This document shows positions 1 to 10,965 of a stretch of DNA of 64,000 nt, in pieces. The notes beneath the pieces are model-generated. The model ran no database searches. It had not been told where the DNA came from and worked only from the letters and a program-made list of their open reading frames with translations. The translations under genes were made by a program, and so were the position numbers. Numbering within the stretch: the stretch's first letter is position 1; each line of letters opens with the position of its first letter. This DNA is from Chamaelirium japonicum (taxonomy: Eukaryota; Streptophyta; Magnoliopsida; Liliales; Melanthiaceae): assembly GCA_947650365.1 (NCBI GenBank), contig OX393549.1, forward strand, positions 84,923,362-84,987,361. Reading direction: 5' to 3'.

Positions 1-1432
1 CCCGCCGAATGGGGATCGTGTGATATGAACATTGACATTGTTGTGGCATTGATTGACGTGATGTTCGAACATGCGGAGGCAAGACTGGGGAGATGCCTTT
101 TGAGCTCCTTGGCCGTTGAGACCGTTCTATCGACCATTCTCTTGGGTCATCTAGACCACATGATGAATCAGGGCACTTCGCTCTCGTTGCTGGGGCTTGT
201 CAAAGGCCGGTTAACTCGTCAATGATTGATCATTGTGCGACCAACATCTCCCTAAAGAGCTAGTTGCTGAGTGAAAGGGGAGGTGGAAGGACTTGGGCTG
301 AAGCAGTGGTCTAGTCGAGGGCGCAACTGGGGCCTTTCGGTGTCCTCGGCCACGCTGGGGAGGGGCCATCTGGGCCTGTCGCAATCTAGTTCTGGAAGTA
401 CCTGTCGTTACATGGATCTCAGCAACAGTACTTATCCCGTGCTTGGCGAGGGGTTGGTTTCGCACCATGTTGGTCATGGGCGTTATCGCAGGAACCAGAC
501 AAGATCCCACATACGACGCTAATATATCGGGGGGAAATCTCGTAAACTTCTCCTGCGACCTGCAAAACCCAGAGAATTAAAACATTTGGCTTCTTTCGGA
601 GTGCAGACCCTCTGACGCTCAAATTTGCAGAAATTTTAATGGGGAGAAAAAACGATCAGAAGACAGTTTTAAGTTTCAGAATTCGAGCCTGTACTTAGGA
701 GCCTTGGGCCGTGCTTTTATAGCATTTTCCGACCACTAGAGGCAGACACGTACTTGTCCACTTGGTTCATCTGTGCACCCTCGTGCTGGTAGGCGGGGGC
801 CTTTAAATGCGCTATGTCATCTTGCTAGCCAGCTGTCTGCCCAGGGTTGAAAGGGGAAATGCACAGGTCTTGTCTACTCCAGGTGGCACTCTAGAAGGCT
901 CTGGACAGATTCGGCTTCAGTTACGGCCTATTAGGTGTGTGCAGAGTGAACTTGGCTTACAAGCATCCACGTAGTTCTACAAAGATGTGGACACTTGTCG
1001 ACTTAACGTCGTTTTACTGTATAGGACACCTGGTGACAAAAGGAGCGATCTCCTTCGTGGGCGAGCTAACGTCAGGCAACGTGGATATCCTTCTAAGTTT
1101 CCTACAAGCAAGAGGCGATATTCCTCGTGGTCCGAGCTAGTTGTGAGCGACGTCGGGGAGTTGTGTTCATGTGGCATCAGATGATGAATCTTCTAAAGTG
1201 TCACTCGAGCTCTAAGACCCTATTTAACCAACGAGCCACTAGGGTAGCCGAGGGGTCACTACCCCAATGAGGGTAAAGGGTGCAATGGGGGCAAGCCCTC
1301 TTATTAGGGAAGATCTCATTCTCTGAAATGGGTGACTTTGCTGGGAACTTTTCATCCCCATTGGAAAGAAAGGCGACCTCTTGCATGCGAGCTGATTGTG
1401 GGCAATATGGTCTGCGAGCTACTTGCCGACGA
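1..1432. other. Unassigned DNA with LTR-like character, no gene
   Basis: I recognise no protein in any frame. The stretch from about 540 to 900 reads like part of a plant LTR: a line about 'cctgcaaaac' followed by 'ccctctgacgctcaa', then a TATA-like 'cttttatagc' near 715. Two related segments near 1045 and 1110 (both with 'ggcgat' then 'cgtgg' then 'cgagcta') suggest short internal duplication. From about 1380 the GAGCTGC-rich repeats of unit A begin. The LTR reading is inference from style and lacks defined ends. Confidence 0.3.
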
Positions 1433-1675
1433 GGTTCGAGCTGCTCGCGGGCGATGTACGAGCCACGAGATGCTCACAAATGAGGTGCGAGCTGCGGGCT
1501 ACTTGTGGACGGGGTGCGAGCCAAGAGTTGCTTGGGAGCTTGACACGAGCTGTGAGCTCCTCGAGATCATGGCGCGAGCTGCGAGCTACTTGTGGGCGAT
1601 GTGCGAGCTGTGAGCTGCTTGTGAATGAGGTGCAAACTGCGAGCTGCTCATGAGCGTGGTGCGAACTGCGCCATC
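1390..1675 (+). repeat. Imperfect GAGCTGC minisatellite
   Basis: Words such as 'gcgagctgcgagct', 'gtgcgagctgtgagctgct' and 'gaggtgcgagctgcggg' recur about every 30-50 bp with many substitutions and partial units. The same array, one unit shorter, lies at 7299-7530 in copy 2. All three plus-strand frames stay open here, which is a by-product of the repeat rather than a sign of coding. Confidence 0.6.
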
Positions 1676-2538
1676 ATCTCCGTTGCCAGTGGCGGTCTCA
1701 CGAGCTGGGCCGATGTATAATGATATTTTTTGGGCACCATCAGCCACTATGGGTTCAACTCCTAACCATTAACAGGTTGGTCTATTAATGTCCATTAATG
1801 GACTTGACACTATCCGTGCGGGTGGCGAGCGTTGATGTAAAGCAGATGACAAGAAATATGAGATCATAATGGGAGGCGATGGAAAGCGGAGGAGGGATGA
1901 TGGTGACCGGAATCATAATCAACCCGACTCCTTATCCTCCTATTCATCATCTCCGACCTTGATGACAGCTCCTCTGACTCTGCCATCTCCATCTGACGGC
2001 CAGCTCTCCGCCTCCCAAAATTGTCCAATTCCGACTCTGGCACCTCCACCGCCATCACTCCTCCACCTCCCATCATTGTCAGGCATCATCTCCGACCCCA
2101 GCGATGACTCGTTAGACTCCGATTCCACCATCGTCGGCGAGCCCACCTCCACCGCCACCGATGTTTGTCACCATCTCTTATCCCAATGGTGAGCCCCCTG
2201 AATCCGGTGCTTGCATCGATGGCCAGCCCTCCTCCACCATTCTGTCATTATCTCCAACCCTCATGAAAACTCCTCCGACCACGACTATATCATCCCGATT
2301 GTCTGTGTTCCATCATTGTCGTTCATGCATGGTACGCCACATGACACACATCAATCATACAGGGCTCATTATTGAATGTTAATGGACCAACATGTTAATG
2401 GAGAAGAGTCAAACTTATCGGTGGGGTGACCCCACACATTGTACCCATTGCAGACTAATCCATACTATATCCAAACTCCAAAGAAAAAGAAAGAATTAAG
2501 TTTAATGACACAAACTAACCAATACTCACTTTTATCTC
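1433..2538 (+). repeat. Unit A, copy 1 of the tandem duplication
   Basis: This segment matches 7299-8401 almost throughout. It opens with imperfect short repeats built on 'gcgagctgcgagctgctc' (about 1390-1670), then runs through a conserved 107-codon open frame (1869-2192) and ends at 'ctcacttttat', where the two copies stop matching. After that point copy 1 goes directly into a long terminal repeat. The open frame differs between copies by about 12 amino-acid changes but only two or three silent ones, so it does not look like a gene under protein-level constraint. I read the unit as part of a decayed mobile element. Confidence 0.8.
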
Positions 2539-3169
2539 GAGGCCTGTTGAGCGTCCATTTGGTGCGAATTATCTCTTCTTTTTCATGCACATAGCGTCAC
2601 TTTGCTACGTAAAACTTTCATAATACACGTAAACTGCATGAGTTTCTTTGCACCACGATATAGTAGACTCTCATACGAACCCAACGACATATTGGTTCAC
2701 TCGCATACATTGCATGCATGAAAAATATGGAGCTCGGAAGTCCAAATTATCCTTTTATCGATAATCGCATTGGAACCTTATTGACGTCATTTCATGTGTG
2801 TTTTTCAGGGATTTGATCCGGTTCGCGATGCAGTCAGCTCAAGGGCATCATACTGAAGCGTTGGATATTCCAACGGTGCTCCGATAAAGATTGTACAACT
2901 TGTTTGGAGTCCTCTTATAAAGAACGATGGAGAATGATAATTGCGCGATGATTTGGCCAAGCAGATACTTCATTAATAAGCCAATGCAGTGCATCAACAC
3001 ATCGGAGAGGAGAACTACACGCATAAGCGATGATGGATCCGGATGATGATGACCAAAGCCCATCATAACCATACATTACCTTAGGTTCCTTAGCATCACG
3101 CTCGATCGATCCAATATTGGACCCAACTTAACACACAACCGAATGCCACATATTCCTCTCTCACGGACC

Positions 3170-3930
3170 ACTTAATCACAGCCACCCCGGCATGCGCCCA
3201 GCACTTCAAAACACCCAACAACCCACTCCCCCTAATGTAATCACGGCCGTTCAAACCCATGCATGCAAATATCTTATACCCAGATGTACCCGAGCTAAGC
3301 ATGCATGCATGCAAGAGCCTAGGGCCATGCAGCCATCCGTTCCACCCATCCTAACCGTCCGGCCCAACCGAGATCCCCTCCAGCGGCCAGCTCCCTTTTC
3401 CATTCCCATTAATCACGGCCATCCACTTTTGCCATGCAAACCCCATGCAGCCGTCCACCATAATGCACTAGAACCCATCAGCCGGCCCGTGCACCATCAG
3501 ACCCCTCTCTCTCCTTCTCACATATCACAGCCGTCCAACCTTTCCCCATCACCTGCAGCAGCCCGTGCACCTCACACACAACCGTCCGACCAGCTATCCC
3601 CAACCAAAACCCATCTCGTTTCCTTCTCTCTCTAAGTTCCTCTCTTTCCTTAACCGCCCAGCCTCACTCTTCCTTATCCCATGCAGCTACCCGACTCTCT
3701 CTCTCTAAAACCGGACCGAAATCCCAGCCGAACTTCCCTCTCTCTCCTTCCTTGATTCTCTCTCTATTCTTTCCTTTCTCTCTCTAAAGCCGAAACCCAG
3801 GCTACCCAGCCATGCGAGCCCGATCCTCTCGCTCCTCCCGATCGTACCCAACTTCTCCTCCGAATCTCTCTCCTACGTTTCTCTCACACCCCAATCACAG
3901 CCGTCCCGTGCATCAGCCCATGCACATCCG
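3170..3930 (+). repeat. Dispersed CAGCCGTCC / CCCATGCA motif array in the LTR U3
   Basis: Upstream of the TATA box, variants of 'atcacagccgtcc' recur at roughly 3177, 3241, 3330, 3412, 3448, 3526, 3580 and 3895, often near 'cccatgca' or 'cccgtgcac'. Spacing is about 40-130 bp with one long gap. Short CT runs lie between them. Such arrays in an LTR U3 are candidate transcription-factor sites. The 147-codon frame that spans this stretch is proline- and histidine-rich repeat translation, not a gene. Confidence 0.5.
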
Positions 3931-4109
3931 CTGCCCTCTACTCTCTCTCTCTAATGTACTCCTACCCGATCGGGAGCAACCGAACTTCTCTCTTTCTCTT
4001 CCCTTATCCGACGACCCAATCCGTGTATCCAGGCACGTCCGCAGCCACGCAAAATCCCGGACGATCGCTACACGTTTTCTACCTATCAAAACCGACTCGT
4101 TGCTCTATC

Positions 4110-4117
4110 CTATATAA
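4110..4117 (+). promoter_or_regulatory. TATA box of the LTR
   Basis: The string 'tatataagg' is preceded by a CT-rich region and followed about 30 bp later by a plausible start region. It lies about 1.1 kb before the LTR end, so R-U5 would be unusually long. No host reading frame follows it. Confidence 0.6.
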
Positions 4118-5859
4118 GGGGAGAGGCTTTTGGACGATTAAAGCATCCATCACCGACCTTGGCTAGCTCGAACCACCGAACACCATCTTCATCTTCCACC
4201 ATCCCCAACCAAACCCAAAAACCCTAAGCCTCCATATCCCGTCGCCGCCGGCCATCATCCGTCATTCGTCCATCATCCGTACCGTCATCGAAGCCACGAC
4301 GTGAACGAGCCGAAGCGAAGAAAGCATCAAGTGAACAAGATCGAAGAAGACGGAATCTACGGCGCAATCTTCAAAGATGATCTGTACTTCATTTCTTTTC
4401 ATTTTTTCCCTTGATGTAACAAAACCCATGTCTAGCTAAACTGCATGCTAAGGCCGAGATGAAACCCTAGATCATAATAGATGTTAGTTTATTTTATGTG
4501 TTCTATGCTGAGCTTTTCATCGATAATATATGATTTAATTTCGGATTTGCTATGATGATTTAATAGTTCTCACATGGTATTGTCATGCATGCCTTGTAGT
4601 TAACATCAGTCGTCTTGTTAATCAAAGCCTAGTTCTATCGTTTAAATAAAGCTTAGATCTATTGTGCTTAATCTAGATAATCGATGCTCTGCTATGTTAG
4701 CTTTGATCCATTGTGCTCTATTTAGACAATCGATGCTCTGCTTTATTACTTTATGCTTGAAATTAAATCATGCTTATGTCATTAATCTCGTATTAAAGGT
4801 TTAACGATCGCATCTCGAGAAAGCACGGGATTTGTTTCCCGCATGCTACTCGCATAAATTTAGAACACCATAATCTAAACATAGCATCTACGATGATCTA
4901 GCGGTGGATTCGACCGCCTTAGTATCTCATCCATATCCGAACTTTCACATTGCACCGCATTACCTTAGTTAATTGCATGCTTTAATACTGCTTAGTTACT
5001 TTTTCATCACAATCTCATAAAACCAAATCAACAACATTGCTCATTAAGTAATTTAGGTTAAATAGTTAATAACCCTATATTAGACCGCTCCCCTCATTAG
5101 CAATCCCTGTGGGATCGACCTCGTAATACGTACCGCTCCTACAAAGCGATTCGTGCACTTACGAGTTATAATTTAGATCAAATTAGCCCCTTAATATAGG
5201 ATTAGTTTAGATCGCATCAAGTTTTTGGCACCGTTTATTATTATTTTTGTTGGAATCGGGCTTGCACTTATTAGATTTGGCTTGACCCGACTCCATTTAC
5301 ACATACCCATGGTTTGAGATTTTGATCAAAATTACAAAATTTAAGTTTCGGTGGCCACCGAAATTAAATGATTGTGCAAAACCAACCTAGGGTGCATTTT
5401 GGTGAATTTCAATACATTTCGATGCAATTCAGTGCAATAATTTCGAGGTGGAGCATTTCAACCGAAACTAGTCCATGGATTTTGCAAAACCTTGGGTTGG
5501 TTTCAGAGTCTCCAGGCTTTTTAATGGAGGGGAGCTACTTTCGATTGAAATCATCTGGCTTTGGTCGAAACCACTAGACTTCATCGAATTTTGAACGAAA
5601 CTAACGAAATATTGCCGAATTTTGACCAAAACCAACAAAATCTTGTCAGAATATGACACCAGAGTCGCTGTATTTAGTTATCAGAGCTCACCGAAAATCA
5701 TCGTCGAATCTTGCCGGATTCGTCGGATCTTGTCGTCCGATTCATCGGATCTCATCGCAAGGTACAAAAACTTATAAATTAATCTATATTTATATATTCT
5801 AATAACTTAAAAATTAATTTGTATTAATTTCTATGTTTGTTTGATTTTTTTACAGATGA

Positions 5860-6450
5860 CTTCACAGCCTCCCTCGCACAGGGATTCGTGGTCAAAAGAC
5901 GATAGCAGCATGGGTTCCTCTTGGACACAAAGAAGTAGAAGTCATAATGTAGATACTGTGACAAACAGATTGAAAATGAAGACGTTACACGACTGAAGCA
6001 ACACCTCACCAGTTGCTTCCTCGATGTAGCAGAGTGCTTTGTAGGCTCTGACTAAGGTCAAAATATGTATGCACACTTTATTAAGAAGCGGGGAATATGA
6101 AGAGTTCAGATTCGGACCCCTAGGCCACCAAAGAAGAAAGGACAAATGCAGAGTCCATCAACGAGGTATCGTTCAGAATGAGATGATGATAGCAAGAACC
6201 CTCTAGATATCGAGACAGAAGAGAAAATGGCTAGTTTAATATCAACATGTGATCTTAGATTCAAGACGGATCCAACAGGAGCGAGCTGAGAGAGATGGAT
6301 GTTGGCGCAATTTGCACTCAGTGGTAGCGGCAGTGGATCTAGTCCGTCAGTCGGAAGACCCGGAGGGTACAGTAGTGCTGGTGCATTAGGGACTAATAAT
6401 GATGAGTTCAGATGAACGACGAGGGAAGAAGAGTTGACTTGGACGAGCGA
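5860..6450 (+). pseudogene. Broken BED-finger hAT-type transposase N-terminal fragment, copy 1
   Basis: Joining frames by eye gives a start near ATGACTTCACAG, then a decayed finger ending in VTRLKQHL, then a basic proline/lysine stretch and a Gly-Ser-rich region ('GSGSGSS'). The zinc-binding cysteines of the finger are not intact and stops occur in every frame. Copy 2 keeps the downstream part open over 9441-9626. The DDE-type catalytic core and dimerisation domain of hAT elements are absent from this window. Confidence 0.5.
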
Positions 6451-6484
6451 GAATGAGTGATTTTATCTTATTTGTGTCGTAAAT

Positions 6485-6898
6485 AACTAATGCATGCCCA
6501 TGCCTGTTGGCACTGCAGTGGGCCGCCTTCGGCTGCAACATACCCACCAGGCATCACCGCCCCCACCCCCATCGTATTCATTCGGCAGTTGAGGGTCGTT
6601 GGTTTAACCGTAGTTTTGGTCAAATTTTTTTTGTCTTTGTTCTTTTTGTGGTAAAAATGTAATTAATGCAAAGTTCCTTTTAGTGGTAAAGTTGTAAATA
6701 ACGCAAACGGCACCGGACATCACCACCCCCACCCCTATCGTATTCTTTCGGCGGCTGAGGGTCGCCGGTTTAACCGTAGTTTTGGTCGATTTTTTTTTAT
6801 CTTTGTTCCTTTTTGTGGTAAAAATATATTTAATGCAAAGTTCCTTTTTGTGATAAAGGTGTAAATAACACAAACGGCCTTAATTAGCATGTTATATA
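6485..6898. repeat. 415-bp insertion with internal tandem duplication
   Basis: This block is present in unit B copy 1 and absent from copy 2, which reads directly from 'gtcgtaaata' into 'tacatttatgtaaatt'. It consists largely of two related 160-bp segments (about 6553-6710 and 6717-6880), each running from 'catcaccnccccacccc' through 'ggtttaaccgtagttttgg' to 'gtaaataac'. No clear target duplication is visible, so it could be an insertion in copy 1 or a deletion in copy 2. Confidence 0.6.
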
Positions 6899-7298
6899 GA
6901 TGTACATTTATGTAAATTAAATAATTCAAATTTTGGTATGTGTTTTCTTTAAGCAATATGTATACACAACTAAGAATTAAATTTAAATTTTAAAATTAAA
7001 AAAACAAAATGCATAAAATCATACAATTTTTTTTTGGATATTTGGATATATTTTTTTTTTACAAATTTTGGTCAAAATTTTGGTTTTTGTCTAGACCGAA
7101 ACCATATAGCTAATCAAAATCTCAAACCTTGCACATACCTAGGTCGATTTTAGATTTGGAGGGTTTAGAAATCTGTAAGGTGCTTTTTGAGATTGAAAAA
7201 TTTAGGTGCTGGGCATTGGAGTTAGAACATGAGTGTTCTATTTTATGGGATTTCAAGGCATGTATGATGTACAGTGGAGCGGACTGGGTCGGGTCGGG

Positions 7299-8401
7299 CT
7301 TCGAACTGCTCGAGGGCGATATGCGAGCCATGAGCTGCTCACAGACAAGGTGCAAGCCAAGAGTTGCTCGGAAGCGTAGCACGAGTTGCAAGCTCCTAGC
7401 GAACAAGGTACGAGCTGCGAGCTGCTCTGGATCGTGGCTTGAGCTGCGAGCTACTAGCAGTCGATGCGCGAGCTATGAGCTACTCATGGACGAGGTGCGA
7501 ACCGCGAGCTGCTCACGAGCGTGGTGCGAGTTGCGCCATCATCTCCTTTGCCAGTGGCGGTCTCATGAGCTGGGTCGATGAGCTAATAATATTTTTCGGG
7601 CACCATCAGCCACTATGGGTTCAACTCCTAACCATTAACGGGTTGAGCCATTAATGTCCATTAATAGACTTGACACTATCCGTGCGGGTGGCGAGCCTTG
7701 ATGTAAAGCAAATGACAAGAAATATAAGATCATAATGGGAGGCGATGGAAAGCGGAGGAGGGATGATGGTGACCGGCATCATAATCAACCCTACTCCTTA
7801 TCCTTTTATTCATCATCTCCGACCTTGATGACAGCTCCTCTGACTCTGCCATCTCCATCTGACGGCCAGCTCTCCACCTCCCAAAATTGTCCAATCTCGA
7901 CTCTGGCACCTCCACTGCCATCATTCCTCCACCTCCCATCATTGTCAGGCATCATCTCCGACCCCAACGATGACTCCTTAGACTCCGATTCCACCATCGC
8001 CGACGAGCCCACCTCTACCGTCACCGACATTTGTCACCATCTCTTATCCCAATGGTGAGTCCCTGAATTCGGTGCTTGCATCGACGGCCAGCCCTCCTCC
8101 ACCATTCTGTCATTATCTCCAACCCTCACGAAAACTCCTCTGACCATGGCTATAGCATCCCGATTGTCTGTGTTCCATCATTGTCGTTCATGCATGGTAT
8201 ACCACATGACACACATCAATCATACAGGGTTCATTATTGAATGTTAATGGACCAACATGTTAATGGAGAGAAGTCAAACTTATCGGTGGGGTGACCCCAC
8301 GCATCGTACCTATTGCAGACTAATCTATACTATATCCAAACTCTAAAGAAAAAGAAAGAATTAAGTTTAATGACACAAACTAACCAATACTCACTTTTAT
8401 C
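7299..8401 (+). repeat. Unit A, copy 2
   Basis: It follows unit B copy 1 without a gap, in the same orientation as copy 1. It includes the GAGCTGC array, the 107-codon open frame (7735-8058) and the same AT-rich tail. After 8401 it continues into a 230-bp linker (x) that copy 1 lost when the LTR arrived. Confidence 0.8.
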
Positions 8402-8629
8402 CCTCAGTTAAGTTGAAAACAATATTATGTAAAAAATATGACTATAGATTTTATCTGTCTTCTTCAAGACACTCCCCCCCCCCCTCCAAAAAAAAAAGCC
8501 CACGAAATAATAGACACTTTGCCGTTAGGGGTTTTGTGGCCTTCCCGGCCTGATCATATACTGGACCTAGGCTAGGTGTAGAGGCCCACTAGATCCGCTT
8601 GCATTGCATTTTCAGGCCCGTTTATTTTT
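8402..8629. other. Linker x of the tandem unit
   Basis: This non-coding stretch joins unit A copy 2 to unit B copy 2. It includes a run of C followed by a run of A (8468-8500) and a T-rich run just before unit B. Its equivalent in copy 1 is replaced by the long LTR. No gene is seen. Confidence 0.5.
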
Positions 8630-10240
8630 TTTATTTTTTGTTGGAATCGGGCTTGCACTTATTAGATTTGGCTTGACCCGGCTCCATTTACACATACCCA
8701 TGGTTTGAGATTTTGATCAAAATTATGAAATTTCGGTTTTGGTGGCCACCAAAACGAAATGGTTGTGTGAAACCAACCCAGGGTGCATTTTGGTGAATTT
8801 CAATGCATTTCGATGAATTTTGATGCAATTCAGTGCAATAATTTCGAGTTGGAGCATTTCGATCGAAACCAGTCCATGGATTTTGCGAAACATTGGGTTG
8901 GTTTCGGAGTCTCCAGGCTTTTAAATGGAGGGGAGCTGCTTTCGATTGAAGTCATATGGTTTTGGTCGAACCACTAGACTTCATCGAATTTCGAACGAAA
9001 CTGACGAAATATTGCTGAATTTTGATCAAAACGGACAAAATCTCGTCAGAATCTGACACTGGAGTCGCTGTATTTCGTTATCGGAGCTCACCAAAAAACA
9101 TCGTCGAACCTTGTCGGATTCGTCGGATCTTGCCGCCCGATTCATCAGATCTCATCGCCAGGTACAAAAACTTATAAATTAATCTATATTTATATATTCT
9201 AATAACTTAAAAATTAATTTGTATTAATTTCTATGTTTTTTTTATTTTTTTACATATGACTTCACAATCTCCCTCGCACAGGGATTCGGGGTCAAAAGAC
9301 GTAGGATTGCAGCATGGGTTCCTCTTGGACATAAAGAAGTAGAAGTCATAATGTAGATACTGTGACAAACAGATCGAAAGTGGAAACGTGTCTAGCTGAA
9401 GCAACACCTTAGCGGTTGCTTCCCCGATGTAGCAAAGTGCTTGCAGGCTCCAACTGAGGTCAAAATATGTATGCACACTTTATTAAGGAGCGGAGAATAT
9501 GAAGGAGTTCAGATCCGGAACCCTAGGCCACCAAAGAAGAAGGGACGAATGCAGAGTCCATCAATGAGGGATAGTTCAGAACGAGACGATAATAGCAAGA
9601 ACCCTTCAGATATCGAGACAGAATAGAAAAGAGCTAACTTAATATCGACATGTGATCTTAGATTCGAGATGGATCCAGAAGGAGCGAGCTGAGAGAGACG
9701 GATGTTGGCGCAATTTGGACTCAGTGGTAGCGGCAGTGGATCTAGTCTGTCAGCCGGAGGGCTCGGAGGTACAGTGGTGCTGGTGCGTTAGGGACTAATA
9801 ATAATGAGTTCAGATGGATGACGAGCGAAGAAGAGTTGACTTGGGAGAGCGAGAATGAGTGATTTACTTTATTTGTGTCGTAAATAATATACATTTATGT
9901 AAATTAAATAATTCAAACTTTGGTGTGTGTTTTCTTTAAGCAATATGCATACACAACTATAAAAGAATTAAATTTAAATTTTAAAATTTTAAAAACAAAA
10001 TCCATAAAATCGTACATTTTTTTTGGATATTTTGATTAATTTTTGTTTACAAATTTTGGTTTTTATCTAGACCGAAACCTAAATTAAAATCTCAAACCTT
10101 GCACATACCTAGGTTGATTTTAGATTTGGAGGGTTTAGAATTTTGTAAGGTGCCTTTTGAGATTGAAAAAATTAGGTGCTGGGGGTTGGAGTCAGAGCAT
10201 CAGTGTTCTATTTTATGGGATTTCAAGGCATGTATGATGT
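8630..10240 (+). repeat. Unit B, copy 2
   Basis: It matches copy 1 at 5240-7298 apart from the 415-bp block and scattered point changes and small indels. The transposase-like remnant keeps a 61-codon frame at 9441-9626 that includes 'MHTLLRSGEYEGVQ'. The right end is split by a hAT MITE at 10241; the last 35 bp of the unit resume at 10690. Confidence 0.75.
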
Positions 10241-10689
10241 TAGGGCTGGCAATTTCGGACACGACCAGATATGAAATTAGCGGGTTTGGGTCAGTGCCAA
10301 ACGGGTTTGGGTCGTAAACGGATCGACACGATAGACCCGTTTAATAAATGGGTCGGGTCTGGACACGGTAGACCCAGGAAGACCCGTTTAAAATTCACCG
10401 GGTCGTGTCGGGTCGGGTCTACCTGCAACCCGATACTATAATATATAGTATTAGTGGGTCTATCGGGTAATGTCGGGTTGAGTCGGATCAGGTCGGATCG
10501 GGTCAACTGAATAAACCTGTGTGATAAACGGGTCTTATCGGGTCTACCTGTTTATAAACGGGTCGGGTACGGGTTTAGAATCTAGACACGATTAGTTAAA
10601 CGGGTCGGGTCCAGGTCTAGGAGTTTTGGACTCGACCCGAAACTAGACACGACACGACCCCGAACCGACACGACCCATTGCCACCGCTA
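10241..10689. mobile_element. hAT-type MITE with perfect 8-bp target duplication
   Basis: The termini are TAGGGCTGGCAAT and, reverse-complemented, TAGCGGTGGCAAT (11 of 13 identical), the usual hAT-MITE end. The flanks are TATGATGT at 10233-10240 and again at 10690-10697, an exact 8-bp duplication as hAT transposition produces. The interior is full of 'cgggtcggg' words. Comparison with copy 1 of unit B shows the empty site directly ('gtatgatgtacag' at 7261-7273). It lies about 280 bp upstream of the PTPA start codon. Confidence 0.9.
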
Positions 10690-10965
10690 TATGATGTACA
10701 GTGGAGCGGGCCGGGCCGGGCTTCGGTTTAGAAAAATAGACCAGAGGCAGGGCGGGACCAAGCTTGAGGGAAAAATTTAGGCCCGAGCAAGCCGGCCCGC
10801 CCTGCCCATGTCCAGCTTTACTTGCCGTGCCTTGTACACACAGTGGGCCTCCATAATGAAGTTCTCGCAGTGTAAGACTCACACCGTCGCGCATCCCTCT
10901 TCTAGTCTTCTTCCCAATTGCGCGGTGGCGGGTCTCCACTTCCCAAGCTCAGATCGCTCGTAGAA
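10690..10965 (+). promoter_or_regulatory. Likely promoter and 5' leader of the PTPA gene
   Basis: The first 35 bp belong to unit B. Then comes a GC-rich stretch with inverted 'gggccgggc' / 'gcccgccctgccc' words that could be a degraded transposon end. About 10838-10965 has a 'gtgggcctcc' element resembling the TGGGCC site-II motif of housekeeping plant promoters and a CT-rich leader ending in 'tcgtagaaATGG'. No clear TATA box is visible. The host gene therefore has a short promoter pressed against transposon DNA. Confidence 0.4.

Larger units (their letters stand above)
2545..5219 (+). mobile_element. Long LTR of a Ty3-gypsy-type retrotransposon, body missing
   Basis: The segment interrupts the tandem A-x-B unit. 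It begins near a TG (2545) just after the A match stops and ends with CA (5218-5219), followed by 'tttttggcaccgtt', a decayed form of the 'TGGCGCCGTT' primer-binding stretch seen after the 5' LTR of many plant gypsy elements. At 4110-4117 lies 'ctatataagg', a clear TATA box, with CT-rich DNA upstream and a long leader-like stretch downstream including 'aaaaccctaagcc'. The expected gag-pol is absent: after about 15 bp the sequence passes into unit B. It is a 5' LTR fragment or a broken solo LTR. The exact left edge is inferred. Confidence 0.6.
5240..7298 (+). repeat. Unit B, copy 1, with hAT-type transposase remnant
   Basis: It matches 8630-10240 plus 10690-10725. Both copies start near 'tgttggaatcgggcttgc'. 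Within the copy, about 5980-6010 encodes the string VTRLKQHL, typical of the BED zinc finger at the N-terminus of plant hAT-type (DUF659-like) transposases; the next part is broken by stops and frameshifts. Copy 1 carries about 415 bp (6485-6898) that copy 2 lacks. The flanking AT-rich ends are non-coding. The transposase assignment rests on a short motif, so the wider unit may be a composite. Confidence 0.7.

Noticed and set aside
3192-3635. 147-codon frame
   Set aside because: It translates the repeated CAGCCGTCC/CCATGCA motifs of an LTR U3 and has no protein family features.
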